Positions 18,432 to 27,169 of a DNA stretch of 62,969 bases are shown piece after piece. Origin of the DNA: Clostridia bacterium (GTDB taxonomy: Bacteria > Bacillota > Clostridia > Oscillospirales > CAG-272); contig JAFYOX010000001.1 of NCBI GenBank assembly GCA_017547755.1, positions 1-62,969 of the forward strand, in the 5' to 3' direction. The position numbers and the translations under genes were made by a program. The notes under the pieces were generated by a model. The model was not told the DNA's origin and did not search any database. It saw only the letters and a program-made list of their open reading frames with translations. Each line of letters begins with the position of its first letter. The first letter of the stretch is position 1.

Positions 18432-19619
18432 TTACCGGATCTTCCGGCAGAGATTGTTTTCCGCTTTTGCGATTTCCGCTTCGTCGCCGCAGACCGCAAT
18501 GGGATTCGACAGGAACGCATCCATGCGGATCAGTACGTCCGCCGCACCTTCGCCGAGTTCCAGATACAGGACATCGTCCGGGTCGACTTCGTCCATGAGA
18601 TCGTACAGATCGTCTTCGCTGTCCGCGTCGATCGCCGTGTATTCCGCGTCGGGATCGGCAATTCCCCATGCGCGGGAAGTGGAAACATAGAGCCCGTCTT
18701 CCGCTTCGTCCGCGTTGTCTGCGCGTCCGGTGACGGCAGAGCGTGCTGCCGCCGCGATGGCTTCAATGTGCGCGGGCGTCGTGCCGCAGCATCCGCCGAA
18801 CACACCGACGCCGAGTCCGGTCAGCATATCCACAGCCGCCGCCATATCGGCGGGAGACAGCGGGAAGTGCGTACCGTTTTCGTCAGTCACCGGCATGCCT
18901 GCGTTCGGCTTTGCGATCAGCGGGATGCCGAATTTTTTGGCGATCGGAGCCGCCGGAGCCAGAGCATTGGCAATGACGTCCGGACCGATGCTGCAGTTGC
19001 AGCCGAATGCCTGGATATTGTAGGGCTGAAGGGTCACCAGAACCGCGTCAAGGGAGTCGCCGCTCATGGTGCGTCCGCTTTCGGTAACGGTCATCGAAAC
19101 AAACACGGGAATATCCGCCGACAGACTGCGGACCGCGCGTACCGCCTGCATTGCTTCCGCCGCCGAGATCATCGTTTCGATAAAGAAAAAGTCCACGCCG
19201 CAGTCGAGAAGGACCGCCGCCTGTTCGCGGTAGATTTCAAATACGGTTTCGGGATCGGTGTCACCGTACGGCTTGAGCAGAAGTCCGGTCGGGGACATAT
19301 CACCGCCGATCTTCCGGTCACCGGCATTGTCCTTTGCGACCCTGAACAGCGCACGGCAGACGTTTTCCGCTTCTTCCGCCGCGTATCCGTGACGGGTGAG
19401 CGTCGGACGGTTGGCGCCGAACGTCGGCGCAAGGACTGCGTCGGAACCTGCGGCGATGTATTCGCTCTGCAGGGACGTCAGCGCCGTCGGATTGTCGAGA
19501 ATGAAGCGCTCGGTGCAGTCGCTGGGCTGCATACCGCGCTTGGAAAGTTCCGTTCCGGTCGCGCCGTCAAGGATGAACGGCAGGGCGAACGGGAAATTAT
19601 TATATAATTTTTCAGACAT
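18432..19619 (-). CDS. Homocysteine S-methyltransferase domain protein with C-terminal extension
   Basis: A 395-residue protein. Residues 1 to about 295 form the homocysteine methyltransferase barrel, with FILDGATGTEL at the start and the Zn-binding Cys residues in FGCNCSIGP and GGCCGTTP. This module transfers a methyl group to homocysteine to make methionine, usually from folate (via cobalamin), betaine or S-methylmethionine. The last roughly 95 residues are an acidic extension ending in a small mixed domain of unknown function. The folate and cobalamin modules of MetH are absent. The promoter is at 19652-19680. The methyl donor cannot be determined. Confidence 0.85.
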   Translation of the reverse strand: MSEKLYNNFPFALPFILDGATGTELSKRGMQPSDCTERFILDNPTALTSLQSEYIAAGSDAVLAPTFGANRPTLTRHGYAAEEAENVCRALFRVAKDNAGDRKIGGDMSPTGLLLKPYGDTDPETVFEIYREQAAVLLDCGVDFFFIETMISAAEAMQAVRAVRSLSADIPVFVSMTVTESGRTMSGDSLDAVLVTLQPYNIQAFGCNCSIGPDVIANALAPAAPIAKKFGIPLIAKPNAGMPVTDENGTHFPLSPADMAAAVDMLTGLGVGVFGGCCGTTPAHIEAIAAAARSAVTGRADNADEAEDGLYVSTSRAWGIADPDAEYTAIDADSEDDLYDLMDEVDPDDVLYLELGEGAADVLIRMDAFLSNPIAVCGDEAEIAKAENNLCRKIR

Positions 19620-19651
19620 CTTAAAAATCTCCTTGAGAATTTGTGTCTTCT

Positions 19652-19680
19652 ATCGTACCACATTTTTAGCCGTTTTGCAA
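19652..19680 (-). promoter_or_regulatory. Promoter for the methyltransferase/phosphodiesterase pair
   Basis: TTGCAA, 17 bp, TACGAT on minus, with AAGGAG before the start at 19619. No SAM or T-box leader is seen. Confidence 0.6.
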
Positions 19681-19709
19681 GAGTATCCGCAGGAATTTCC
19701 CGGATTCTA

Positions 19710-19738
19710 TTGACAGTTCCGTCAATTTATGCAATAAT
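19710..19738 (+). promoter_or_regulatory. Promoter for the GH43 gene at 19772
   Basis: TTGACA, 17 bp, AATAAT. GGAGAG precedes the start codon. Confidence 0.75.
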
Positions 19739-19771
19739 GAATTGAAAATAAATAAATTAAGGAGAGATTTT

Positions 19772-21310
19772 ATGTCTGTAAACGGAAGCAATCCTCTGAC
19801 ACGACTCGATTATCCGGACGTTGATGTGATCCGCGTGGACGACACTTACTATATGGTCAGCACGACCATGTACTTCATGCCGGGATGCGAGATCCTCCGT
19901 TCGTACGACCTTGCAAACTGGGAGCACGCCGCGTATGTGTACGATACCCTCGATGGGACGGATCGTCAGCGGCTGGAAGGGGACAAAAATATCTACGGAT
20001 GCGGGATGTGGGCGGCATGCCTGCGGTATCACAAGGGGACGTTCTACGTCGTTTTTGTGGCGAACGATACGCATAAAACCTACCTGTACACCGCGCAGAA
20101 TATCGAAGGACCGTGGGAAAAGCATACGATCGAAGGATTCTATCACGACTGTTCGCTTCTGTTCGACGACGATGACCGCGTATACCTCGCTTACGGCAAC
20201 CGGACGATCCGCATCACGGAGCTGAGACCCGACCTCAGCGGACCGCTGGAAGGCGGTCTGAACCGCATCGCGGTGGTCGACCCGTGGAAGCACAACCTCG
20301 GCTACGAAGGCGCACATTTCTATAAGATCAATGGGAAATACTACCTCTTCTTTATCCATTCCCTCGAAACGCGCTGGATGCGTACGGAAGCCTGCTACGT
20401 CGCGGACTCCATTGACGGCGAATTCACCGGGGGTGAGGTGCTGGAAGACGACATGGGCTACTGCGGACAGGGCGTGGCACAGGGCGGCATCGTCGATACA
20501 CCGGACGGTAAGTGGTACGCGATCCTGTTCCAGGATTCCGGAGCGGTCGGACGGATCCCCGTGCTTGTACCGGTGACATGGGAGAACGATTTCCCGGTCT
20601 TCGGCATTGACGGCAAAGTGCCGCGTACCTTTACGACGGAATCCACCTGTCCGGAGCATGTATACGATCCGCTGGTCGGCAGCGACGACTTCCGCACGGT
20701 TTCCGATGACCATCGCCGGTACGGAAGTTTCGGCTTCCGGAGCGCATGGCAGTTCAATCACGAGCCCGACCTTTCTCTCGTGACGCATGACGCGGAAAAC
20801 GGCATCGTCCGCATCACGACCGACAAGCTCAGCACGGACGTGACGCAGGCGAGAAATACCCTCACCCAGCGGATGATCTACCCCGGCTGTACCGGCGAGG
20901 TGACCGTGGATGTGCGCGGACTGAATGACGGCGACTGCGCGGGATTTTGTGCGCTCCAGAGCAGTTACGGCTGGATCGGGATCAAAAAGCGCGGCGGCGA
21001 AGCCTTTCTTGTGATGGAACGCGCTGTGTTCGACCGTACGAATACCCGTACGGTGACGGAAGAAGCGGCGGTTCCCGTGAACGGAGACACCTTCCGTCTG
21101 CGGATCACGGCGGAATTCACCGAAATGAAGGACGAAGTTTCGTTTGCGTATCTTGAAAACGGGGAATGGAAACCGCTCGGTCCGGTGCATAAAATGGCGT
21201 ACCGCCTCGATCATTTCACCGGCTACCGCTTTGCGCTGTTTGCGTATTCGACCGAAACCGCCGGAGGATACGCGGAATTCTCGGATTTTGTGTATACCGT
21301 ACAGGAATAA
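19772..21310 (+). CDS. GH43 beta-xylosidase/arabinofuranosidase-like enzyme
   Basis: A 512-residue protein with a GH43 five-bladed propeller (about 1-300) and a C-terminal concanavalin-like domain (about 310-512), the layout of GH43 xylosidases. The general base is Asp 16 in LDYPDVDVIRV, the supporting Asp lies in FYHDCSLLFDDD, and the acid Glu in LGYEGAHFYKING. Likely activity is release of terminal xylose or arabinose from hemicellulose-derived oligosaccharides. It lacks a signal peptide, so it is intracellular. The ATG at 19772 follows AAGGAGAG; the earlier in-frame Met lies close to the -10 and lacks a binding site. Confidence 0.88.
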   Translation: MSVNGSNPLTRLDYPDVDVIRVDDTYYMVSTTMYFMPGCEILRSYDLANWEHAAYVYDTLDGTDRQRLEGDKNIYGCGMWAACLRYHKGTFYVVFVANDTHKTYLYTAQNIEGPWEKHTIEGFYHDCSLLFDDDDRVYLAYGNRTIRITELRPDLSGPLEGGLNRIAVVDPWKHNLGYEGAHFYKINGKYYLFFIHSLETRWMRTEACYVADSIDGEFTGGEVLEDDMGYCGQGVAQGGIVDTPDGKWYAILFQDSGAVGRIPVLVPVTWENDFPVFGIDGKVPRTFTTESTCPEHVYDPLVGSDDFRTVSDDHRRYGSFGFRSAWQFNHEPDLSLVTHDAENGIVRITTDKLSTDVTQARNTLTQRMIYPGCTGEVTVDVRGLNDGDCAGFCALQSSYGWIGIKKRGGEAFLVMERAVFDRTNTRTVTEEAAVPVNGDTFRLRITAEFTEMKDEVSFAYLENGEWKPLGPVHKMAYRLDHFTGYRFALFAYSTETAGGYAEFSDFVYTVQE

Positions 21311-21325
21311 AAACTGCATAAAAAT

Positions 21326-21369
21326 GCCCGGCGGATGGTTTTCGTGACCACCTGCCGGGATGTTTTTTT
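21326..21369. terminator. Terminator between GH43 and lipoprotein genes
   Basis: A long imperfect hairpin (CCCGGCGG...CCTGCCGGG) followed by seven T. The T run overlaps the stop codon of the minus-strand lipoprotein gene. Confidence 0.8.
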
Positions 21370-21886
21370 ACATATAGCCGCCTTCGCTGTCCGGAAGGCT
21401 TTGGTATTCTTCGGTTAAGATCATGATGTCCTTCATGAACATACAGAATTTCTGTATGATTTCTCCCTCTTCCGCTGTGATATTTTTGTTCAGCCATGTA
21501 CTCCGGGAGATGGTGCTGTCCGCCAGAATTTCATAGGTATTTCCGTCCATGGTAAAGCGTATTTCAATATACGTTGTCGGCTGGAGAATCTGCTCTTCCG
21601 GACGCACATCTGCCGGCATCTTCCACAGCTCCAGTTCCACGATTTTGTTATAGATTGTTGTGATTATTTCATCGGACGGGGTATAATCCACCCTTGCTGT
21701 TCCATTTCGGATGAGATCTTTCTGGATATACCCCTCGTAGGTATCGAAAATATCCGGCTGATTTTCGTCGATCCAGTCCGCATAGTGAATTGCGAAATCG
21801 TCCGGTATGCCGTCGGGCATTTGCCGTCCTCCGCAGGCGGTGAACAGAAACAGTGCCGCAAAGCAGAAAAACAGGAATTTTCTCAT
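21368..21886 (-). CDS. Hypothetical lipoprotein
   Basis: A 172-residue protein with a lipoprotein signal: a basic start, a hydrophobic run (FLFFCFAALFLFTA) and Cys at about 19 followed by GGR. The remainder is a small mixed alpha/beta domain with no family I recognise. The start at 21886 has GGAG upstream and gives a normal signal length. It sits 17 bp after a membrane-protein gene on the same strand, so the two are probably one unit and may function together at the cell surface. Confidence 0.72.
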   Translation of the reverse strand: MRKFLFFCFAALFLFTACGGRQMPDGIPDDFAIHYADWIDENQPDIFDTYEGYIQKDLIRNGTARVDYTPSDEIITTIYNKIVELELWKMPADVRPEEQILQPTTYIEIRFTMDGNTYEILADSTISRSTWLNKNITAEEGEIIQKFCMFMKDIMILTEEYQSLPDSEGGYM

Positions 21887-21903
21887 AACAGCAGACTCCT
21901 TTC

Positions 21904-22404
21904 TCACATCGCCGGAAGATAGAACAGATACGGCGCCGTAAAAACCGCCATACAAAGCGAGATCCGCCTGATCTGTGCTTTATCCGAAACGAATTTCGGA
22001 ACGCAGATCCATCGGTTGAAGACGTAGATCAGCACACCCGTCACGGCGATGCAGAACGTCGTGTAAACAAACGCCGCAGGATTGTGGAATGGATTGTAGA
22101 TCGCCCGTGTAATGCCGTAAAATACGGATTCCCGGTCAATTTTGAGGAAGATTTCGGGGATCATCATCAGAAACATTCCGACGATGTCCGCGATGAATCC
22201 GAACATCCACGTCCGCCATACGGTACGTTCCGCCGTTTTTGCCGGATGTTCCATGCGCAGAACCTTCATCGTCAGCCAGAGAACAAGAAAATCGATCAGC
22301 CAGTTGGCAGGCAGGATAATCAGCAGAAGCTGCGGCATGAAAATCACGAACATCCATACCGGCATAATGATGTTGTACAGCCGCATGTCTTTGTTGTTCT
22401 TCAC
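21904..22404 (-). CDS. Hypothetical integral membrane protein
   Basis: 166 residues with about four hydrophobic segments (around 13-33, 35-48, 70-85 and 110-130, with a further run near the C-terminus). No family is recognised, though the size resembles small DUF2798-type proteins. It starts with GTG, preceded by GGAGGTG. A consensus promoter lies at 22439-22468, and the lipoprotein gene follows. Confidence 0.7.
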   Translation of the reverse strand: MKNNKDMRLYNIIMPVWMFVIFMPQLLLIILPANWLIDFLVLWLTMKVLRMEHPAKTAERTVWRTWMFGFIADIVGMFLMMIPEIFLKIDRESVFYGITRAIYNPFHNPAAFVYTTFCIAVTGVLIYVFNRWICVPKFVSDKAQIRRISLCMAVFTAPYLFYLPAM

Positions 22405-22438
22405 AGGACACCTCCGTTTATTCGATTTATGTAAATTT

Positions 22439-22468
22439 ATTATAGCATATTCTCATCGATTCTGTCAA
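22439..22468 (-). promoter_or_regulatory. Sigma-A promoter for the membrane protein/lipoprotein pair
   Basis: TTGACA, 18 bp, TATAAT on minus. Confidence 0.82.
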
Positions 22469-22498
22469 CGGACGGCGCAAAAATTCACAAAATCTCTG

Positions 22499-22527
22499 TT
22501 TCATCTTCCGGATATTTGTGATAGTAT
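22499..22527 (+). promoter_or_regulatory. Weak promoter for the GH29-like/GH43 operon
   Basis: TTTCAT as a poor -35 and TAGTAT as -10, with CTTCCGGA in the spacer. It resembles the region at 2072-2100. Confidence 0.45.
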
Positions 22528-22561
22528 GAACACATCAAATTCCTTTTAAGGAGCGGACATC

Positions 22562-23785
22562 ATGACAAAACTCATCAATAAGGACTATTTCGCTCACGCG
22601 AGAGTGGGGCTGTTCACCCACTACACCTATCCGACCTACGCGGACGGAAAGGGAACCAACTACGGCGGCACGGTGTATTCCGGGGACGACCTCCGTACGG
22701 CATCCTCGGCGGAAGAAGTCGCCGCGCTCTTTGACGGCGAAAAATTCGCGGAAGCGGCGCACGATCTCGGTGCGGAATACGTTGTATTCACGGCGGCGCA
22801 CGCCGGATTCAATCTTCTGTTCCCGTCGGAAACCATGAAAGCCACCGGATGTACGCACAAATGCGCGGAAACCTCCGACGTGATCCGGAAGCTGATCGAC
22901 GGTCTCGGAAAATACGGCATCCCGCTGGTGCTCTATCTCCCGCCGAACGACGAACACGACATCAACGACGACGACCTCAAGAAAATGGGCTGGTATCAGA
23001 ACACTCCCGCCCGCATGGAATTCCTCAAGCGGCTGATCCGTGAGATCTACGACCGCTACGGAAAAGGCGTTGCAGGTTTCTGGTTCGACCAGTGCGGCCC
23101 CGAACGCAGCGTCTGCGATTACGTCCGCGAATGCAATCCCGACGCGGTGGTCTTCATCAATACCGGCATCACGGCGAACACGAATCTCCATCCCAATTCC
23201 GACTTCATCGTTTCCGAATACTACGGTTCCATCGAAGGCTGTGACTCCGATACGCTTCCCGTTCACTATTCGCAGGTCAACCGTCAGATCGGCAACTGGT
23301 ACGCCGTCGGCGGTAAGGCTCCGACCGATGCGCGCAATCTCTACCGCTATACCGTCCGCACCATCGCTGTGGAAGGACAGTACAACTGCGGCATCGCATG
23401 GTCGTGCGGCCCTTACCTCAACCAGACGTGGGAAGACGGCGTGCGTGATCTTCTGACCGCGCTCGGCGATCAGATCCGCGCACATGAAGGCATTTACGGT
23501 ACCGTTCCCGGACGTTCGTATGTCGAAGCACCGAACGCGCTTCTCGAAAAGGATATGTGGGGCGTATCGACGGAAACTCCCGACGGAAGCGTGGTCTATC
23601 TGCACGTTCTCAACCGTCCGGCAGACGGTGTGCTGATTCTTCCCGAAGCGGCGGACGGCAAGCAGTTCCGCGAAGCGTGGTACAAAGAAGAAAAACTCAG
23701 CCTCACGAAGACGGAATCCGGCTGGACGGTCGTTCTTCCCGCGGAAGATGACGGCATCGACACGGTCATCCGTCTGACGGTATAA
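22562..23785 (+). CDS. GH29-like alpha-L-fucosidase family protein
   Basis: A 407-residue protein with the GH29 layout: ARVGLFTHYTYP near the start, EYVVFTAAHAGF (the family's KHHDGF position) and GFWFDQCGP with the probable nucleophile Asp at about 176 (usually WFDG). A beta-sandwich C-terminal domain follows. Expected role is removal of alpha-L-fucose or a similar deoxysugar. The replacement of HHDG by HAG and of DG by DQ indicates a divergent subgroup, and the substrate may not be fucose. There is no signal peptide. It is the first gene of a three-gene operon with two GH43 enzymes (18- and 11-bp gaps). Confidence 0.72.
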   Translation: MTKLINKDYFAHARVGLFTHYTYPTYADGKGTNYGGTVYSGDDLRTASSAEEVAALFDGEKFAEAAHDLGAEYVVFTAAHAGFNLLFPSETMKATGCTHKCAETSDVIRKLIDGLGKYGIPLVLYLPPNDEHDINDDDLKKMGWYQNTPARMEFLKRLIREIYDRYGKGVAGFWFDQCGPERSVCDYVRECNPDAVVFINTGITANTNLHPNSDFIVSEYYGSIEGCDSDTLPVHYSQVNRQIGNWYAVGGKAPTDARNLYRYTVRTIAVEGQYNCGIAWSCGPYLNQTWEDGVRDLLTALGDQIRAHEGIYGTVPGRSYVEAPNALLEKDMWGVSTETPDGSVVYLHVLNRPADGVLILPEAADGKQFREAWYKEEKLSLTKTESGWTVVLPAEDDGIDTVIRLTV

Positions 23786-23803
23786 GGAGGTACGAAACGA
23801 AAC

Positions 23804-24706
23804 ATGAGCAATCCTGTTCTCAAAGGACTTTATGCCGATCCGTCCATGATTAAATACGGCGGACGGTACTATCTCTACCCCACGACCGACGGTTTTACCG
23901 GCTGGTCGGGCACGGTATTCCACGCCTTTTCTTCGGATGATCTGGACAACGGCAGTTGGACGGACGAAGGCATCATTGTAGATGTTGCGTCCGAACAGGT
24001 TCCGTGGGCGATCGGCTCCGCATGGGCACCGGCAATGTTTGAAAAAAACGGACGCTTCTACTTCTATTTCTGCGCCAAGCGTGCGGACGGTGTGTCCTGC
24101 ATCGGTGTGGCGGTCAGCGATTCTCCGGCGGAAGGCTTCATCGCGCAGGACGAACCCCTTCTCACCATGGAAATCTGCCGGGAAAACGGGATCCGCATGG
24201 GACAGACCATCGACCCGTCCGTGTATGAAGAAAAAGAAACGGGCGACGTCTATCTCCTGTTCGGCAACGGTCACGCGGCGATCGTGAAGCTGACGGACGA
24301 CCTCTGTCACCTCTGCCCCGGAACGATGAAAAACATCGACGGTGCGCACGAATTCTGCGAAGCCATCGACGTGCAGAAGCGGAACGGCGTTTATCACTTC
24401 ACGTGGTCGTGCGGCGATACCCGAAGTCCGGATTATCGCGTCAACTATGGGGTATCCGACCATCTGTACGGTCCGATCGATTTTCACTCCACGATCCTTT
24501 CCAAGGATGCAAAGCGCGATATCCTCGGTACCGGGCATCACTGTATGTTCCGGGAACCGGACGAAGATACCTGGTACATCGTTCATCACCGGTTCGGCAC
24601 GCCGTCCGTAAAATACGACGGACATAACGGATACAACCGTGAAGTCTGCATCGAACCCCTGGAATTTGACGAAAACAACCGCATGAAGCCGGTTGCAGTC
24701 CGCTGA
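23804..24706 (+). CDS. GH43 family glycosidase
   Basis: A single-domain GH43 propeller of 300 residues. YADPSMIKYGGRYYLY holds the base Asp, GQTIDPSVYEE the second Asp and DGAHEFCEAIDV the acid Glu. Activity on arabinose- or xylose-capped oligosaccharides is likely, and some relatives are galactosidases. It is cytoplasmic by lack of a signal peptide. AGGAGG precedes the ATG. It is the middle gene of the operon 22562-25620. Confidence 0.85.
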   Translation: MSNPVLKGLYADPSMIKYGGRYYLYPTTDGFTGWSGTVFHAFSSDDLDNGSWTDEGIIVDVASEQVPWAIGSAWAPAMFEKNGRFYFYFCAKRADGVSCIGVAVSDSPAEGFIAQDEPLLTMEICRENGIRMGQTIDPSVYEEKETGDVYLLFGNGHAAIVKLTDDLCHLCPGTMKNIDGAHEFCEAIDVQKRNGVYHFTWSCGDTRSPDYRVNYGVSDHLYGPIDFHSTILSKDAKRDILGTGHHCMFREPDEDTWYIVHHRFGTPSVKYDGHNGYNREVCIEPLEFDENNRMKPVAVR

Positions 24707-24717
24707 GGAGGTACATT

Positions 24718-25620
24718 ATGGCAGCGTATTTATTCACGCATTTCATCGGCGAACAGAAGGACGGCGAACAGGTGTACTTCTCTCTGAGCCGTGACGGTCT
24801 GCATTGGCAGGACGTCAGCGAAACGCCGGTTCTGAAGTCGGGCATCGGCATGTGCGGCGTACGTGATACTTTCCCGATCCGTGATCCGGAAACGGGACGC
24901 GTCTACATCATTGCGACCGACCTGCGCATTGAGGCCGGACTCGGCTGGGGTGCCGCGCAGTTTGAAGGAAGCCGCGACCTGATCGTCTGGGAATCGGACG
25001 ACCTCATCCACTGGAGCAAAGAACGTGCCTGCACGGTCGGGATCCCGGAAGCCGGATGTGTCTGGGCACCGGAAGCCGTATACGACCGCGAAAAGAAGGC
25101 ATTCCTCGTCTTCTTCGCCTCAATGGTGAAAACGGAAACGGACGAACATCCGAAACAGCGCATCTATGCCGCCTATACGAAGGATTTCCGCGAATTTTCG
25201 GAAACCTTCCTCTTCATCGAACGCGGCAACCATGTCATCGATACGACGATCCTGGAGTCCGACGGACGATATTACCGCGTTTCCAAGGACGAAACGACCA
25301 AGCGGCTCATCATGGAATCCGCGGACAGCCTGCTCGGTCCCTATACCGATGTTCCGTCCGGAACGCTCGCATCCCTCGAATGGGTCGAAGGCCCGGAAGG
25401 GTATCTCCTTCCCGACGGAAAGACTTGGTGCCTGCTGGCGGATCAGTTCGGACTCGGCAAGGGATATCTCCCGATGGTGACGGAAAACCTCGGAACCGAA
25501 GATTTCCGGATCCTCGAACCCGGTCAGTACGATTTTGACCGGATGAAGAAACGCCACGGCGGCGTTCTTCCGATCACGGACGAAGAATACGAACGGATGC
25601 TTACGCATTACGTGAAATAA
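24718..25620 (+). CDS. GH43 family glycosidase (divergent)
   Basis: A 300-residue GH43-type propeller. GVRDTFPIRDPETGRVYIIATD carries the candidate base, CVWAPEAVYDREK is the typical blade-2 motif, and VEGPEGYLLPDGKTW holds the acid Glu. It differs from its neighbour at 23804 and so probably removes a different substituent from the same oligosaccharide. No signal peptide is present. AGGAGG precedes the ATG. It is the last gene of the operon before the terminator. Confidence 0.83.
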   Translation: MAAYLFTHFIGEQKDGEQVYFSLSRDGLHWQDVSETPVLKSGIGMCGVRDTFPIRDPETGRVYIIATDLRIEAGLGWGAAQFEGSRDLIVWESDDLIHWSKERACTVGIPEAGCVWAPEAVYDREKKAFLVFFASMVKTETDEHPKQRIYAAYTKDFREFSETFLFIERGNHVIDTTILESDGRYYRVSKDETTKRLIMESADSLLGPYTDVPSGTLASLEWVEGPEGYLLPDGKTWCLLADQFGLGKGYLPMVTENLGTEDFRILEPGQYDFDRMKKRHGGVLPITDEEYERMLTHYVK

Positions 25621-25624
25621 TAAG

Positions 25625-25664
25625 AAAAAGCAGCAGAAATCAAACGTTTCTGCTGCTTTTTCAT
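25625..25664. terminator. Bidirectional terminator
   Basis: A 14-bp stem AAAAGCAGCAGAAA and its complement with T runs on both strands. It separates the GH43 operon from the sulfatase gene. Confidence 0.9.
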
Positions 25665-25666
25665 GC

Positions 25667-27139
25667 TTATATCGGATTTTCGTTCGTATAGTACATCCGG
25701 TTCCAGTTGGCAAACGCATCGTCTTTATAACAGAGATCGCGCTGTCCCGAGCCGGTCAGAGTCAGCGATTTTTTACCGTCGTTCACGGGATCGGAATACC
25801 GGTCGAACCAGTCTTCGAGCGCGGCGGTCAGTTCGCTGACCACACCGGCAAGGGACGGATCGTCGATGAGGTTCGTCGTTTCGTACGGATCGGCGATCAT
25901 GTCGTAGAGTTCGTTGTCGTTGTTCCGGTACCGGCGGACGAGCTTCCAACGGTCACTGCGGAGCATCCGGACAAATCCGTATTCGTCGTGGATCTCGATG
26001 ATGCGGTCGTCGCCGGTGTCCGCACAGCCGTTTTTCAGATACGGCAGAAGGCTTGTACCCGGCTGCCGGTCGTTGAGCGTGCAGTCCGCGGAAGCGATAT
26101 CGAGAATGGTGGGGAAGAGGTCGCAGTGGGAAGCACTCTTCTGTGCGACCGTTCCGCCGTCCCGGATAAACGGCGCACGGATGAGGAACGGCACTTTGAC
26201 GGACGAATCGTACATATTCGGCGGATAGGTTCCGTTGCCCTTGCCCCAGATGCCGTGATGTCCCATGTTCATGCCGTTGTCCGCCGTGAAAATAACGACG
26301 GTATTGTCCGCGAGGCCGTCCTGTTCCAGCTTGTCGAGCAGACGTCCGATGTTTGCGTCCATCGCGGTGATCGCCGCATAGTAGCCGGTGAGATTTTCAC
26401 GCCGGCGTTCCGGCGTATCGCCGAGCGGCGCACTGGTCGCCTGATTTTTGTGGATCGGTTCGTCCGGCGTTGCGGTGAACGCGCAGTCCTTGTAGAGATC
26501 GAGGTATTTCTTCGGATGATTTTCCGGTGTCCACGGAGAATGCGGCGCGGTATAGTGTACCTGCAGACAGAACGGCGCGTCCCCTTTTTCCAGTTCATCG
26601 AGATAATCGAGCGCCCGGTCGGTGATCACGTCGGTGACGTATTCATGGCAGTATGTAAAGGTTCCGTTTTCGTAAATATCCGGCGCGTAGTACGCACAGC
26701 CGCCGCCGGAGATCGTGAACCATTTTTCAAACCCTTCCTTCGCCTGTTCCTGATTCCCGAGGTGCCACTTGCCGCTCAGCGCACAGCGGTAGCCGTTTTT
26801 CGCCAGTTCCGCGATGTAGGACGGATGTCCGGCGAGGTATTCGATCCCGATGTCATGGGACTGAAAATGCGGATGATCCTTCATGTAAGGATGCGCGTCG
26901 GCGTTGACGTTTCCGCGGCAGAGCCAGTCCTGTACACCGTGGCAGGACGGCATTTCGCCGGTCAGGATCGACGCTCTTGCCGGCGAACAGACCGGGGAGG
27001 CGCAGTAGAAATTTTCAAACCGTACGCCATCCGCCGCCAGACGGTCGAGATTCGGGGTGTAAATATCGGTATTTCCGGCACAGCGCATCGCCCATGCGCC
27101 CTGGTCATCGCTCAGAATAAACAGAATATTGGGTTTCAT
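25667..27139 (-). CDS. Type I (Cys-type) sulfatase
   Basis: A 490-residue sulfatase. FILSDDQGAW gives the N-terminal metal Asp pair, and CSPAR at 51-55 holds the Cys converted to formylglycine. SGKWHLGNQ and FTADNGMNMGHHG are the usual metal-site blocks. It removes sulfate esters from glycans such as mucin, glycosaminoglycan or algal oligosaccharides. No signal peptide is seen. A Cys-type enzyme needs a radical-SAM maturase (anSME), which is not in this window. It lies 30 bp after the DUF134 gene, under its promoter. Confidence 0.9.
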   Translation of the reverse strand: MKPNILFILSDDQGAWAMRCAGNTDIYTPNLDRLAADGVRFENFYCASPVCSPARASILTGEMPSCHGVQDWLCRGNVNADAHPYMKDHPHFQSHDIGIEYLAGHPSYIAELAKNGYRCALSGKWHLGNQEQAKEGFEKWFTISGGGCAYYAPDIYENGTFTYCHEYVTDVITDRALDYLDELEKGDAPFCLQVHYTAPHSPWTPENHPKKYLDLYKDCAFTATPDEPIHKNQATSAPLGDTPERRRENLTGYYAAITAMDANIGRLLDKLEQDGLADNTVVIFTADNGMNMGHHGIWGKGNGTYPPNMYDSSVKVPFLIRAPFIRDGGTVAQKSASHCDLFPTILDIASADCTLNDRQPGTSLLPYLKNGCADTGDDRIIEIHDEYGFVRMLRSDRWKLVRRYRNNDNELYDMIADPYETTNLIDDPSLAGVVSELTAALEDWFDRYSDPVNDGKKSLTLTGSGQRDLCYKDDAFANWNRMYYTNENPI

Positions 27140-27169
27140 CGCGTTTCCTCCCGTGTGAGAATTCGTGCT

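Noticed and set aside
19620-19771. Possible SAM riboswitch or T-box before the homocysteine methyltransferase
   Set aside because: The leader is only about 30 bases from the predicted start of transcription and has no long paired elements or terminator/antiterminator.
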